DNA of 64,000 nucleotides from the NCBI RefSeq assembly GCF_002763455.1, contig NZ_NIXK01000001.1, forward strand, positions 789,424 through 853,423. Direction: 5' to 3'. Source of the DNA: Lentibacillus sediminis (GTDB lineage: Bacteria; Bacillota; Bacilli; Bacillales; Amphibacillaceae). The notes under the pieces were generated by a model. It was not told where the DNA came from. It saw only the letters and a program-made list of their open reading frames with translations, and searched no databases. Both the position numbers and the translations under genes were made by a program. Numbering within the stretch: position 1 is the stretch's first letter; each line of letters opens with the position of its first letter. Below, piece by piece: positions 54,437 to 62,742 of this stretch.

Positions 54437-55384
54437 ATGAAACTCGTAAATTATAAAATGAAACAGCGTCCCGGGCAGGCAAGGATGGGCTGTGTGGTGG
54501 GCGAAAATGTATATGATTTGCAGGAGGCATATCGGCAACTACTTCTGACAAAGCAGGAGAACGACCTGGTCTGCAAAGTGGAGACACTGCTTCCGGCAGA
54601 TCCCGGCGTATTCTATGCCCTGGGTGAAGAGGAGATGAACCGGGCGAAAGATGCTGCTGCTTTCATTGAGATCGGTCAAAACTTTTTTCCGCATTTTTCC
54701 CGAGATGAAGTAATCCTCGGCAACCCCGTTCCACGTCCATCAAAGATAATTTGCGTCGGGAAAAATTATGCTGATCATGTTGCCGAAATGCAAGGGGTCC
54801 CCGGCGCCTCCGCATTGCCGGAATTTCCGGTGCTTTTCGCTAAATATGCAACTGCATTGATCGGACCGGAAGAAAAAATCGAGAAACCCTCGGCTACAAG
54901 CAGCCTTGATTATGAAGTGGAGCTTGCAGTAGTTATTGGAAAACACACCTCCAAGGTTACGAGACAGGAGGCGCTGAATCACATTGCCGGCTATACCATC
55001 GCCAATGATACAACTGCCCGCGACCTGCAAAAACGGACACCGCAATGGCTGCAGGGAAAATCACTTGATCGCAGTACACCAGTGGGTCCATGGGTGGTAA
55101 CTGCCGATGAAATAGACGATCCGGCAAGTCTGACAATAAGTTCTTATGTCAATGGGGAATTGCGGCAGTCGTCCAACACTAAGCATATGATCTTTTCCAT
55201 CTCTCATTTAATTGAATTTATTTCCAGCTTGATTACACTGCAGCCAGGAGACCTGATTCTGACTGGAACTCCAGATGGTGCTGGAGCCGGAATGAACCCG
55301 CCGAAATTCCTGGAAGCAGGAGATACCGTAACCCTGGAAATTGAGCAGATCGGGCGGATGGAAAACAGTGTTGTAAGTTCTTAA
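54437..55384 (+). CDS. Fumarylacetoacetate hydrolase family protein
   Basis: 315-aa FAH superfamily enzyme (2-keto-4-pentenoate hydratase/hydrolase type). Motifs: KIICVGKNYADHVAEMQ, metal ligands in LDYEVELAVVIG, TARDLQ, KSLDRSTPVGPW and LTGTPDGAGAG. It probably cleaves or hydrates a beta-diketo or enol acid; the exact substrate cannot be read. ATG 54437 follows AGGGGTGG; GTG 54428 is less likely. Transcribed after the hydroxybutyrate operon terminator, so not necessarily part of it. Confidence 0.85.
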   Translation: MKLVNYKMKQRPGQARMGCVVGENVYDLQEAYRQLLLTKQENDLVCKVETLLPADPGVFYALGEEEMNRAKDAAAFIEIGQNFFPHFSRDEVILGNPVPRPSKIICVGKNYADHVAEMQGVPGASALPEFPVLFAKYATALIGPEEKIEKPSATSSLDYEVELAVVIGKHTSKVTRQEALNHIAGYTIANDTTARDLQKRTPQWLQGKSLDRSTPVGPWVVTADEIDDPASLTISSYVNGELRQSSNTKHMIFSISHLIEFISSLITLQPGDLILTGTPDGAGAGMNPPKFLEAGDTVTLEIEQIGRMENSVVSS

Positions 55385-55457
55385 GCTGCGTTTGCAGGCT
55401 GATATTAAAAATTGTAATTTACTCGTGAAACAAAAAATGGCTACCAGAGGAGTTCAG

Positions 55458-56021
55458 ATGGCTTCTACTATTATTTTAATCGGTCCAATTTGTTCTGGCA
55501 AAAGTACAGTGGCTGAGGTGCTCTCAACTAAAACGGGAATTCCTCAACGACCAATGGATGATTTGCGATTTGACTATTATAAAGAAATTGGGTTTAGTAC
55601 AGAAAAACAAAATGAAATACGTGAAAATAATGGTTATATGGCTATGTATCAGTATTGGAAGCCGTTTGAAGCCCACGCGGTTAAAAGGGTGTTGGAAGAT
55701 TATCCGAATTGTATTCATGATTTCGGTGCAGGACACTCTGTTTATGAAGACCAAATTTTATTCAAAGCAGTCAAGCGTATTCTCAATGGTTACGAAAATG
55801 TATTTTTATTGCTGCCAAGTCAAAATGAACAAGAATCCATTAATGTCTTAAACGAAAGATTAAAAGATGTGACCACTAACAATGAAGTGTATAGACTAAA
55901 TGAGCACTTTGTTAAAAACAAGTCTAATAAGCTGCTAGCTAAATATACTGTTTACACAAATGGCAGTTCTCCAGAAGACATTGCTGATGAAATAATTGAA
56001 ATGTCTTCGATCAACTCGTAG
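55458..56021 (+). CDS. P-loop kinase-like protein of unknown substrate
   Basis: 187-aa nucleotide-binding protein with Walker A GPICSGKST (~10-18), resembling shikimate/gluconate-type kinases but with different acceptor residues (RPMDDLRFDYYKE; HDFGAGHSVYED). No known pathway context. ATG 55458 (MASTIILIG) follows AGAGGAG; the upstream in-frame extension is not used. AT-rich, as are the following small genes, suggesting an acquired segment starting here. Confidence 0.65.
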   Translation: MASTIILIGPICSGKSTVAEVLSTKTGIPQRPMDDLRFDYYKEIGFSTEKQNEIRENNGYMAMYQYWKPFEAHAVKRVLEDYPNCIHDFGAGHSVYEDQILFKAVKRILNGYENVFLLLPSQNEQESINVLNERLKDVTTNNEVYRLNEHFVKNKSNKLLAKYTVYTNGSSPEDIADEIIEMSSINS

Positions 56022-56138
56022 CATTTGTTTCTAATGACAGTTGCTTAAATGACTAATAGGTGATCGCATGCTGTTCAATTGTCGGGCACGAGAATAATAA
56101 GGAGACACAGCAGTTTGGAATTGTTAAGGGGGAGTCAA

Positions 56139-56426
56139 ATGAATAATGTTAAAGCTTCACAGGGTAGTGTGACTAATGGTAAAGCTATTGCTTCTTTAGT
56201 TCTTGGGATTCTTTCCATTCTTTTCGTCATATTAGGTTATGTGGGCTTAATTCTTGGTATTGCTAGTTTAACCCTCGGGATTATTGGATTACAAGAGACA
56301 AAAAGTTTGAAACAAGAAGGAAAAAAGCTTGCTGTATCAGGGATAGTTTGCAGCGGTTTAGGTATTTTGCTGCCGATAATTTTGGTTGTTTCTGCAATTA
56401 TTGCCTTTATGAATATGGCCAGTTAA
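56139..56426 (+). CDS. DUF4190 small membrane protein
   Basis: 95-aa protein with a Gly-rich two-TM DUF4190 region (GKAIASLVLGILSILF; LAVSGIVCSGLGILLPI). Function unknown. ATG 56139 follows AAGGGGGAG; the earlier start at 56079 lacks support. Confidence 0.75.
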   Translation: MNNVKASQGSVTNGKAIASLVLGILSILFVILGYVGLILGIASLTLGIIGLQETKSLKQEGKKLAVSGIVCSGLGILLPIILVVSAIIAFMNMAS

Positions 56427-56509
56427 TGGAATAACACCTTGTGAAAATAACCGGGATTTGTAATCGACAGGTATGAATAAATCTCATTTATATATTAGAG
56501 GTGGGACAT

Positions 56510-56782
56510 TTGTTACTAGTATTGAGAGTTGTATTTGCGGTTATTGCAATCGGTTTCTCAGTGTATGTCTTAATATCTGACAGCAATGAGCCTGAGCAAT
56601 TTCCTTATATGCTATTTTTTCTAGGAGCTTTGATGTTAGTTGTGGAAATTTCAGAATTAAAGGCAAATCCGGACGATCCTAAATTAAAGGCTAAACGGAA
56701 GACAAATGCAATAATGTCTTTCTTTACATCCGCATTTTTATTTTTTGTATCTGTGTATTTGTTTTTTAATTATGTTAGTTAG
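56510..56782 (+). CDS. DUF3953-like small membrane protein
   Basis: 90-aa protein with three hydrophobic segments and a middle charged loop (KANPDDPKLKAKRKTN), similar to the DUF3953 group. TTG 56510 is preceded by AGAGGTGG at 5 bp; GTG 56501 would overlap that site. Function unknown. Confidence 0.65.
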   Translation: MLLVLRVVFAVIAIGFSVYVLISDSNEPEQFPYMLFFLGALMLVVEISELKANPDDPKLKAKRKTNAIMSFFTSAFLFFVSVYLFFNYVS

Positions 56783-56884
56783 CAGGGGTAGTTTGATGAA
56801 GAATATTATCTTGCAGTTAGTATGATGATTGTGAACACAATGTTGTGGTGGTAGATTTTCGAATTAGAAAAAGGAGTTGAACTA

Positions 56885-56962
56885 ATGTACTCTGGTATTG
56901 TGGCTGCAGTACTTGTCATCTTTATCGCTGCTATGGGCATAAATGCTAAAAGGAAGAAGTAA
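56885..56962 (+). CDS. 25-aa single-helix membrane peptide
   Basis: MYSGIVAAVLVIFIAAMG then INAKRKK: one TM helix and a basic tail. AAAAAGGAGTTG gives a strong ribosome site 7 bp upstream. Typical of tiny membrane proteins that ORF callers skip. Function unknown. Confidence 0.6.
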   Translation: MYSGIVAAVLVIFIAAMGINAKRKK

Positions 56963-57010
56963 ACGAAAAGTTCCTAATGGAAAATTTGATTCTACAAGGG
57001 AGGATTATTT

Positions 57011-57493
57011 ATGGTAAATAATTCAGATTTGAAGCACCTCAGGCGTTGCATTGAACTGGCAAAAACTGCCCTGGAGAACGGTGACGAGCCATTTGGTTCC
57101 GTCCTTGTCTCAGCCGATGGCAAGGTGCTTGCGGAAGACCACAACCATGTTTCAGGTGGCGACCAGACCCAACACCCGGAATTTGCTTTGGCGCGCTGGG
57201 CGGCAGGGAATATGACATCTCAAGAAAGAGCAGAGGCGACAGTATATACCTCGGGTGAACATTGCCCTATGTGTGCTGCAGCCCACGGACTGGTTGAGTT
57301 GGGCCGAATCGTTTATGTAAGTTCCTCTAAACAGTTGGCGCAATGGCGGAGTGAAATGGGAATTACTGGGTCGCGCGTTCGTAACCTTTCGATTCAGGAT
57401 GTTATTCGTGATACCACAATAGAAGGCCCTGTTCCTGATCTCGACGAGGAAGTACACCAACTCCATCGTCAATTTTACACCGGAAGACGTTAG
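57011..57493 (+). CDS. Nucleoside deaminase (CDA fold)
   Basis: 160-aa zinc deaminase of the guanine/tRNA-adenosine deaminase type. Zinc and proton-shuttle motifs: HPEFALAR (HxE) and GEHCPMCAAAH (PCxxC-type). The usual HAE is here HPE. It is too divergent to choose between guanine, cytosine or adenosine. AGGGAGGATT precedes the start. Confidence 0.82.
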   Translation: MVNNSDLKHLRRCIELAKTALENGDEPFGSVLVSADGKVLAEDHNHVSGGDQTQHPEFALARWAAGNMTSQERAEATVYTSGEHCPMCAAAHGLVELGRIVYVSSSKQLAQWRSEMGITGSRVRNLSIQDVIRDTTIEGPVPDLDEEVHQLHRQFYTGRR

Positions 57494-57512
57494 ATAAATA
57501 GGAGGGAACTCG

Positions 57513-57680
57513 TTGAATGCACTAATACTACAGATAATCTTTATTTGCGGAATAGTATATGGTCTTATTATGTTCTTTATTGTTATACGAAAGGGATCTA
57601 AAATGGAAAAATATCAGTTGATGCTTTCCATTTCATTAGTAGTTATGTGTACCACTTCCTTCCTGCTGACACTTTATTAG
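57513..57680 (+). CDS. 55-aa two-helix membrane protein
   Basis: Two hydrophobic helices (IIFICGIVYGLIMFFIVI and LSISLVVMCTTSFLLTLY) joined by a basic loop RKGSKMEKYQ. TTG 57513 has GGAGGG 6 bp upstream. Not a recognised family; its size and site support a real small gene. Confidence 0.55.
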   Translation: MNALILQIIFICGIVYGLIMFFIVIRKGSKMEKYQLMLSISLVVMCTTSFLLTLY

Positions 57681-57748
57681 CAGCCATCCGTCCTTGCGTA
57701 TAAGCGCTATATCATGGATAAGAATAACAGCTGCAAGGGGGAGATAAT

Positions 57749-58342
57749 TTGAAAAGGTTATTTGGAGTTCTGCTATTAATTCTGATGATCCTTGTTTTAA
57801 GTGCTTGCGATAATAACAATTCCCAAGCCAATATGAATACGGTTTCTGCTGCTGATTTATCATAGATGGAATCCGCCATTCTTGCTACTGCTTCAGAGCA
57901 ATCATTTGTAATTGATTTCCATAAAGGCAGTGAATACAAAAATGTCTCCGTATGGATTGAAAAATATGAAGACGGAGAGCTGGCTGATGATGAAATAGGG
58001 CGGCTGTCACTTATGGCAGAGGAAACAGGGTCAATTATCTTTACATTACCAAAGGAAAATGAGGAGGAAAAGAACCGTACATTTAATATCGGTATCACCA
58101 GTGGCGGCAGCACAGCTTCATCGACCGGCTTGGATAATAATCTGGATGAAAAGTCCAGTCTTAGGGCCAGCTTTCAAGTAGGTGAAACATCTTTAGAAGA
58201 AGGGGAAGCGGTACTGGCGGGCATTGTTTATTCCGATGACGAAAATGGTACGACATCAATTTCCGCGAATTTTTATGAAGATCCTGGTGAAATGGAAAAG
58301 TACGATGTGGTCTATTTATTTAAAGCTGCTTTTGTTGAGTAG
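57749..58342 (+). pseudogene. Lipoprotein gene interrupted by an in-frame amber codon
   Basis: The gene starts at TTG 57749 behind AGGGGGAG and encodes a lipoprotein signal MKRLFGVLLLILMILVLSAC. At codon 39 (57863-57865) there is TAG, after which the same frame continues uninterrupted for 158 codons (MESAILATASEQSFVIDFHK...). The downstream part lacks its own ribosome site and reads as an exported acidic beta-rich domain. So this looks like one ~197-codon gene with a nonsense change, unless the stop is a sequencing error or is read through. Confidence 0.75.
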
Positions 58343-58442
58343 GATTTAGGTGAAATTAACCTCCAGTACACCAGCTGACAGCAGAAAGCACAAATCTTGC
58401 ATAAGGCACGGTTCTTCTTATTTATTTTTAGGAGGGGTAACC

Positions 58443-58709
58443 TTGTTAAAAAATAGATGGATAGGTTGGCTTTCTCTACTTCTCAGTATAATCCCTATTG
58501 TTGTTTTTATAGCGATTCTTGGTGGCGCAGATATATCTAATTTTATTTTGTTTTCTCCGTTATTCTTATCCATTGTTTTAGCGGTTATTGCAATCATAAA
58601 TAAAGCTGAACTCAAGTTGGTTCCGGCTATTGCTTTAATTTTCTCTGTTGGGAGTGGTGCGTTTTTCTTACTGATTATCACTGTGTCAGGAATGGGACAG
58701 CCTACATAA
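58443..58709 (+). CDS. 88-aa three-helix membrane protein
   Basis: Three hydrophobic segments (WIGWLSLLLSIIPIVVFIAI; FILFSPLFLSIVLAVIAI; LVPAIALIFSVGSGAFFLLI). TTG 58443 follows GGAGGGG by 6 bp; the longer ORF upstream has no site. No recognised family. Confidence 0.6.
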   Translation: MLKNRWIGWLSLLLSIIPIVVFIAILGGADISNFILFSPLFLSIVLAVIAIINKAELKLVPAIALIFSVGSGAFFLLIITVSGMGQPT

Positions 58710-58714
58710 ATAGA

Positions 58715-58846
58715 TTGTTTCGCGTAAATACTTTGTTAGTCTTAGAACAAGGGACAATTGTCACCTATGGAAATAAGTTATTCCCAGTGGCTGACTTAAA
58801 AGCTAGCATCCGTAAAAGTAGAGAGAGACTATGTTCACCTCTATAA
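58715..58846 (+). pseudogene. Possible 3' coding remnant
   Basis: An open stretch of 43 codons with protein-like content (LLVLEQGTIVTYGNKLFPVA; DLKASIRKSRERLC) but no ribosome site. It could be the tail of a lost gene. I cannot name the family. Confidence 0.25.
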
Positions 58847-58913
58847 TCGGGAGAACGCATAAAAAGGTGGCATGAATTTTCCAATTATTTTTTGGGGAAA
58901 TTGCTTAAAAGTA

Positions 58914-58922
58914 TGGTATAAT
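58914..58922 (+). promoter_or_regulatory. Extended -10 promoter of the 57-aa gene
   Basis: TGGTATAAT lies 41 bp upstream of the start at 58963. Confidence 0.6.
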
Positions 58923-58962
58923 GGAAGCAACTTGAGAGAATCCCTGTCCGAGGAGGGTAACG

Positions 58963-59136
58963 ATGGCGTTCGCTTTAGCGATTTTCATCACAGGGACCGT
59001 GCTGGCGGTGCTGACGGTTTCCGTGCTGTTCCGCGGTACATCCCAGCGGCTGAATAGGCCAAAGGAAGAAATGCAGCAGCAGATCGGCAGCCTGGAAGAG
59101 CGGGTGCGTGATTTGGAAGAAAAGGATCAGCGCTAA
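58963..59136 (+). CDS. 57-aa single-pass membrane protein with coiled coil
   Basis: N-terminal TM helix (MAFALAIFITGTVLAVLTVS) and an acidic/basic coiled-coil tail (EEMQQQIGSLEERVRDLEEK). GAGGAGG precedes the ATG, with an extended -10 further up. Function unknown. Codon use is GC-richer than in the small membrane genes to its left, so it likely belongs to the core genome. Confidence 0.7.
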   Translation: MAFALAIFITGTVLAVLTVSVLFRGTSQRLNRPKEEMQQQIGSLEERVRDLEEKDQR

Positions 59137-59142
59137 TTGCGG

Positions 59143-59541
59143 TTACTCTGCCTCATTTAACCGCAATGCTTGTCTGGCCAGCCGGTCTGCGTGGTGATTC
59201 TGCTTTTCCGGAATCCATTTAATGAAAAAATACGGAAAGGCGTTCGTCCGCTCACGGATGATTTCCAATAGAGGCAGGAATTTACGATTCTTGGTAAAAT
59301 CCTTCTCAATCGTTTCAACCACAAGCTTGGAGTCGGAGCGAAAAGAAAGGATTTCATCAGGAAAAGCCTGGCTGCAAACTTCCAGTGCTTTAATGACTGC
59401 GTGAAATTCGGCCTCATGATTGGACATACTTCCCAGAGGAAAGGTGTGCTCCTGCTGCTTCCCATGTGCTTTAATAAAAATCCCCGCCCCGCTTAATCCG
59501 GGATCCCCGCTTGCCGCACCATCTGTATATACTTCGATCAA
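59143..59541 (-). CDS. RNase HI-like protein (YpdQ/YpeP type)
   Basis: 132-aa RNase H fold without the basic handle: EVYTDGAASGDPG (Asp1), NHEAEFHAVIKALEV (Glu), FRSDSKLVVETI (Asp) and HADRLARQAL (terminal Asp). All four catalytic acids seem present, so hydrolysis of RNA in RNA-DNA hybrids is possible, though B. subtilis relatives are weak or inactive. Confidence 0.82.
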   Translation of the reverse strand: MIEVYTDGAASGDPGLSGAGIFIKAHGKQQEHTFPLGSMSNHEAEFHAVIKALEVCSQAFPDEILSFRSDSKLVVETIEKDFTKNRKFLPLLEIIRERTNAFPYFFIKWIPEKQNHHADRLARQALRLNEAE

Positions 59542-59659
59542 TGGGTTTTCTCCTTTCTTCGGTAGGATCTTATAGATTCAGTATAACAAGGGCAGACAGT
59601 TTTTGCTTTAGAGAAACCCCTGCTACCCTCTGTGGATTGAACCATTTGTATAACTTCGC

Positions 59660-59765
59660 TATACTTGAAACGAGTATACGCATTTCACATATATATTCAA
59701 ATGTATACGTCTTTTCCATATACTTTAAAAAGTATACGTACTAATCATATACTTTTGCATGAACC
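59660..59765. promoter_or_regulatory. Four phased dyad operators upstream of satD
   Basis: Dyads TATACTTGAAACGAGTATA (59660-59678), TATATATTCAAATGTATA (59690-59707), TATACTTTAAAAAGTATA (59719-59736) and a half-degenerate TATACTTTTGCATGAACC (59748-59765). Centres are 29-30 bp apart. The third is perfect (7-4-7). They cover the region where the satD promoter must be, just before its ribosome site. Their regularity suggests cooperative binding by one repressor, perhaps SatD itself. Confidence 0.75.
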
Positions 59766-59786
59766 GTTTGGAGGTGTTAAGGTCCC

Positions 59787-60485
59787 ATGAAAGAATATTA
59801 TGCCTGTGTGGCACTTGATGTGGCGGGATCCAGGAAGTTAGATTTCCAGGAGGTCGAGAACATACTGCATCTGCTTGCAAAAGATTTAAATGACAAGCTG
59901 CAAGGCAAAATGCTGATGTCTTTTCGCATTCGAAACGGTGATGAGCTGATCGGTGTAATAAAAGATTTCCGGGACAGCTTCCGGGTAATCAGGAGAATTC
60001 TGGAAATAGTCGAAGAGAACAGCGAAATAGCCTTTTATATCGGTTGTGGATTTGGGGAGGTTGCCACCAGAAATAAAACGGATGAACATATTTCCAACGG
60101 CAGTGCCATCATTCATGCGATAGAAGCAAGAGATTCTTTTTTGAAGAAAAACGATCCCAAGGCTGCCGGCTGGAATAAGCCGTGGAAAAATAAGGTTTTT
60201 TACTACACGGAAGAAGTTCCTTATCAGGTAATCAATTACTCGCTTTACACGATCAGGCTGCATAAGCGGAACATGACCAGCAGGCAGCGGGAAATCATTA
60301 TGGAAGTGGAGAAATACCCGGACCGCACGTTGGGAGAGATCGGAAAGGCATTTGGCTACAAAAATCCCAAAGCAAGTGTGCGCAATCATTTAACAGCAGC
60401 CAACTATCAGCTGGTTAAAGAAATGGAAGAAAGCTTAGAGGATTTGCTTGGTTTCTATCAGAAATTGCTCCAGGAGGGTGGGTAG
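59787..60485 (+). CDS. SatD family protein: cyclase-like domain plus HTH
   Basis: 232-aa SatD family (PF16264, named from the S. mutans sat acid-tolerance locus; biochemical role unknown). The N-terminal ~120 aa read like a class III nucleotide cyclase fold: VALDVAGSRKL (~8-18; Asp11), IRNGDELIGVI (~48-58; Asp52), and FYIGCGFGEVA (~83-93). The catalytic Asn/Arg motif (VNxAAR) is not preserved. The C-terminus (~162-205) is a sigma-region-4-like HTH (TSRQREIIMEVEKYPDRTLG). TTGGAGGTG precedes the start. Paired with DUF3307. The fold assignment is my inference from motifs. Confidence 0.8.
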   Translation: MKEYYACVALDVAGSRKLDFQEVENILHLLAKDLNDKLQGKMLMSFRIRNGDELIGVIKDFRDSFRVIRRILEIVEENSEIAFYIGCGFGEVATRNKTDEHISNGSAIIHAIEARDSFLKKNDPKAAGWNKPWKNKVFYYTEEVPYQVINYSLYTIRLHKRNMTSRQREIIMEVEKYPDRTLGEIGKAFGYKNPKASVRNHLTAANYQLVKEMEESLEDLLGFYQKLLQEGG

Positions 60486-60490
60486 ACAAA

Positions 60491-61363
60491 TTGGTTTATT
60501 TTCTATTATTGCTGTTCGGCCATTTTGTCTCAGACTTTCTGCTGCAATCGGATCAAATGAATGCCAGGAAAAAGGAAAAGCATACGCGAATCAGAGCGTT
60601 AATGGAACATGTGGGTATTCATATCGCGGTTTACACTTTGCTGGTTGCATCATGGCTGATATCGCAGCAGTCCCTTTCCGTCCAGACTGGTCTCAGTTTC
60701 GCTGGTATTTTTCTGATCGTAGGGGTCATCCATTTCGGAATTGATTTGGCCAAATTGAATCTGGACAAAAGGCTGACTTCACAAATACATAAGGCCTTGG
60801 TGTATCTTGCTGATCAGGTGCTGCATATCGCAGCCATAGCTATTGTGCTGACGGTGTTTAACTTTCTGCCTGCCTCCCTTTCCAGTTGGGCAGAAGGATT
60901 TTACCTTTTGTTCTTTGAAGGGATCAATCTATCGGACTTTGAAAAACTTTTGGCCATGGGGATTCTGCTCATCCTTAATACATACGGAGCCTCCTATCTG
61001 ATAGCGATTCTGCTGCAAAATCTGGCTCCACCGAAATCGACTACTAACACAAGTATCGAGGAGCGGGAGACAGAGGAGAAGGGAAGCAGGTCACTATCTA
61101 AAATAACCACCCATGTTACAACACATTATCCGGAGCAGTCTATGAATCTGGGAAGGTACATTGGTATTTTGGAGCGACTGCTGATCATGGTTTTTGTGAT
61201 AAATCAAGCTCTGACCAGCATCACGGTGCTCGTCGCGATGAAGTCGATTACCAGATTTAAGCAATTTGAGGATAGAAGGTTTGCCGAGTATTATCTGGTG
61301 GGCACACTTCTCAGCATCGTGGCGGCTGTTTTAATTGGATATGCTGCGGTGAGGGTTTTGTGA
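60491..61363 (+). CDS. DUF3307 membrane protein
   Basis: 290-aa membrane protein with about 6-7 TM helices and the DUF3307 start LFGHFVSDFLLQSDQMNARK, His-containing helix (HFGIDLAKLN) and a charged cytoplasmic loop (~178-215). TTG 60491 is used, with AGGAGGG in the end of satD. Commonly adjacent to satD; function unknown, possibly the membrane effector of the pair. Confidence 0.8.
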   Translation: MVYFLLLLFGHFVSDFLLQSDQMNARKKEKHTRIRALMEHVGIHIAVYTLLVASWLISQQSLSVQTGLSFAGIFLIVGVIHFGIDLAKLNLDKRLTSQIHKALVYLADQVLHIAAIAIVLTVFNFLPASLSSWAEGFYLLFFEGINLSDFEKLLAMGILLILNTYGASYLIAILLQNLAPPKSTTNTSIEERETEEKGSRSLSKITTHVTTHYPEQSMNLGRYIGILERLLIMVFVINQALTSITVLVAMKSITRFKQFEDRRFAEYYLVGTLLSIVAAVLIGYAAVRVL

Positions 61364-61448
61364 GCTGAGTGCGTTCAATCAGCGGTGAGTCCAACTAAAC
61401 GGGGGGTTTAAACCAACCGACGAAACCAAAGCAGAAGAGGTGTCTCAA

Positions 61449-62729
61449 ATGAAACCGAGAATGGTTCAGGAACAGCGGCTGCAATGGAAGATGAACCAGT
61501 CGCTTTTGCAATCCATCCATATTCTGCAGTTTTCCGGGCTGGAACTCTTGGATTATATTCAGGAGGCAGCCAAGGATAATCCGCTGATTGAAGAGGTGAA
61601 TTATGATGCCGATCTGGCCACCTATCGTTCGGAACATGCTTCACCCGCAGAAATTGGGGAGATTAACCCAACGGAGCTCACGTTTCATGAGCAGCTGAAA
61701 AGCCAGTTGTATACGCTGGATATTCCCGGGGAAATAATGCCGGTGGTGCTTTTCGGGATTGATTCGCTGAATGAGGATGGCTACCTGGAGATTGATCTGG
61801 ATACTTGGGCTGAAGCTTGCGGGGTTACCAAAACTGCCACTGAAAATGCGCTGGAGATGATCCAGTCGCTTGAGCCGGTGGGTGTTGGAGCGAGAACCTT
61901 GACGGAATGTATCCTGCTGCAATTTCGGCAGTTCACAGGGGAGCACCCATTTATCAAAGACTTGTTGGAAAATCATTTGGAATGGATCGCGGAGGAGGAC
62001 AAGCAATCGATCAGCGACAATTATCAGGTCTCTGAGGAAGCTGCATCAGAAGCGATTGATTATGTGAAAGCCTGTCACCCCAAGCCTGGACAATTGTTGA
62101 CAAGTGAAAGGTCAGAATATATTATTCCAGAAGCATCCGTTTACAAAGAGGACGGTGTGTGGAAAATATCCTTTTATAAATGGAATACTCCTGCTATTGA
62201 GGTGAATCAATCCTATGCGGAGCTGATGGAAAAGGATAAAGCAGCCGCGGATTATTTGCGTGAAAAATATAAGCAGGTCGAGTGGCTGAGACAGGCGATT
62301 TCCTACCGATCGAATACTCTACATGCGGTGATCCGGGAAATTGTAGAGCGGCAATATCTTTTTTTCGAGCATGGTAGTTTCATGCTGCAGCCACTAACCT
62401 TAAAGGAAATCGCTGATGAAGTGGGGGTCCATCTTTCTACGGTAAGCCGCGCGATTCACCATAAATTTATCCAAACCACTCAAGGGGTGGTTGCGCTGAA
62501 ATTTTTCTTTCAGCCAGGAGTAAGGCAGCCGGATGGAAAACAGACCTCGGCTTTTGCGATAAAAAAACTGATCCAGGAATTGATTCAGCATGAGGATAAA
62601 GCGAAACCTCTGTCGGATGAGGCGATCCGGAATAAACTGCAGGCGGAATTCCGCATTTCTGTGGCTCGGCGCACGGTGATGAAATACCGGGAGCAGCTAA
62701 ATATCCCCTCATCGGTAAAACGAAAATAA
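61449..62729 (+). CDS. sigL: RNA polymerase sigma-54 factor SigL (RpoN)
   Basis: 426-aa sigma-54. N-terminal activator-interacting Gln/Leu-rich region (LQWKMNQSLLQSIHILQFSG), core-binding domain, HTH (LKEIADEVGVHLSTVSRAIH) and the invariant RpoN box ARRTVMKYRE near the C-terminus that reads the -24 element. ATG 61449 follows AGAGGTG; GTG 61440 is inside that spacing. A SigL promoter and activator lie at 50-52 kb. Confidence 0.96.
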   Translation: MKPRMVQEQRLQWKMNQSLLQSIHILQFSGLELLDYIQEAAKDNPLIEEVNYDADLATYRSEHASPAEIGEINPTELTFHEQLKSQLYTLDIPGEIMPVVLFGIDSLNEDGYLEIDLDTWAEACGVTKTATENALEMIQSLEPVGVGARTLTECILLQFRQFTGEHPFIKDLLENHLEWIAEEDKQSISDNYQVSEEAASEAIDYVKACHPKPGQLLTSERSEYIIPEASVYKEDGVWKISFYKWNTPAIEVNQSYAELMEKDKAAADYLREKYKQVEWLRQAISYRSNTLHAVIREIVERQYLFFEHGSFMLQPLTLKEIADEVGVHLSTVSRAIHHKFIQTTQGVVALKFFFQPGVRQPDGKQTSAFAIKKLIQELIQHEDKAKPLSDEAIRNKLQAEFRISVARRTVMKYREQLNIPSSVKRK

Positions 62730-62742
62730 AGGAGCGAACCGC

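Noticed and set aside
56885..57680. Toxin-antitoxin (type I) locus among the small membrane peptides
   Set aside because: The 25- and 55-aa peptides are hydrophobic, but no convincing antisense RNA promoter or convergent terminator was found.
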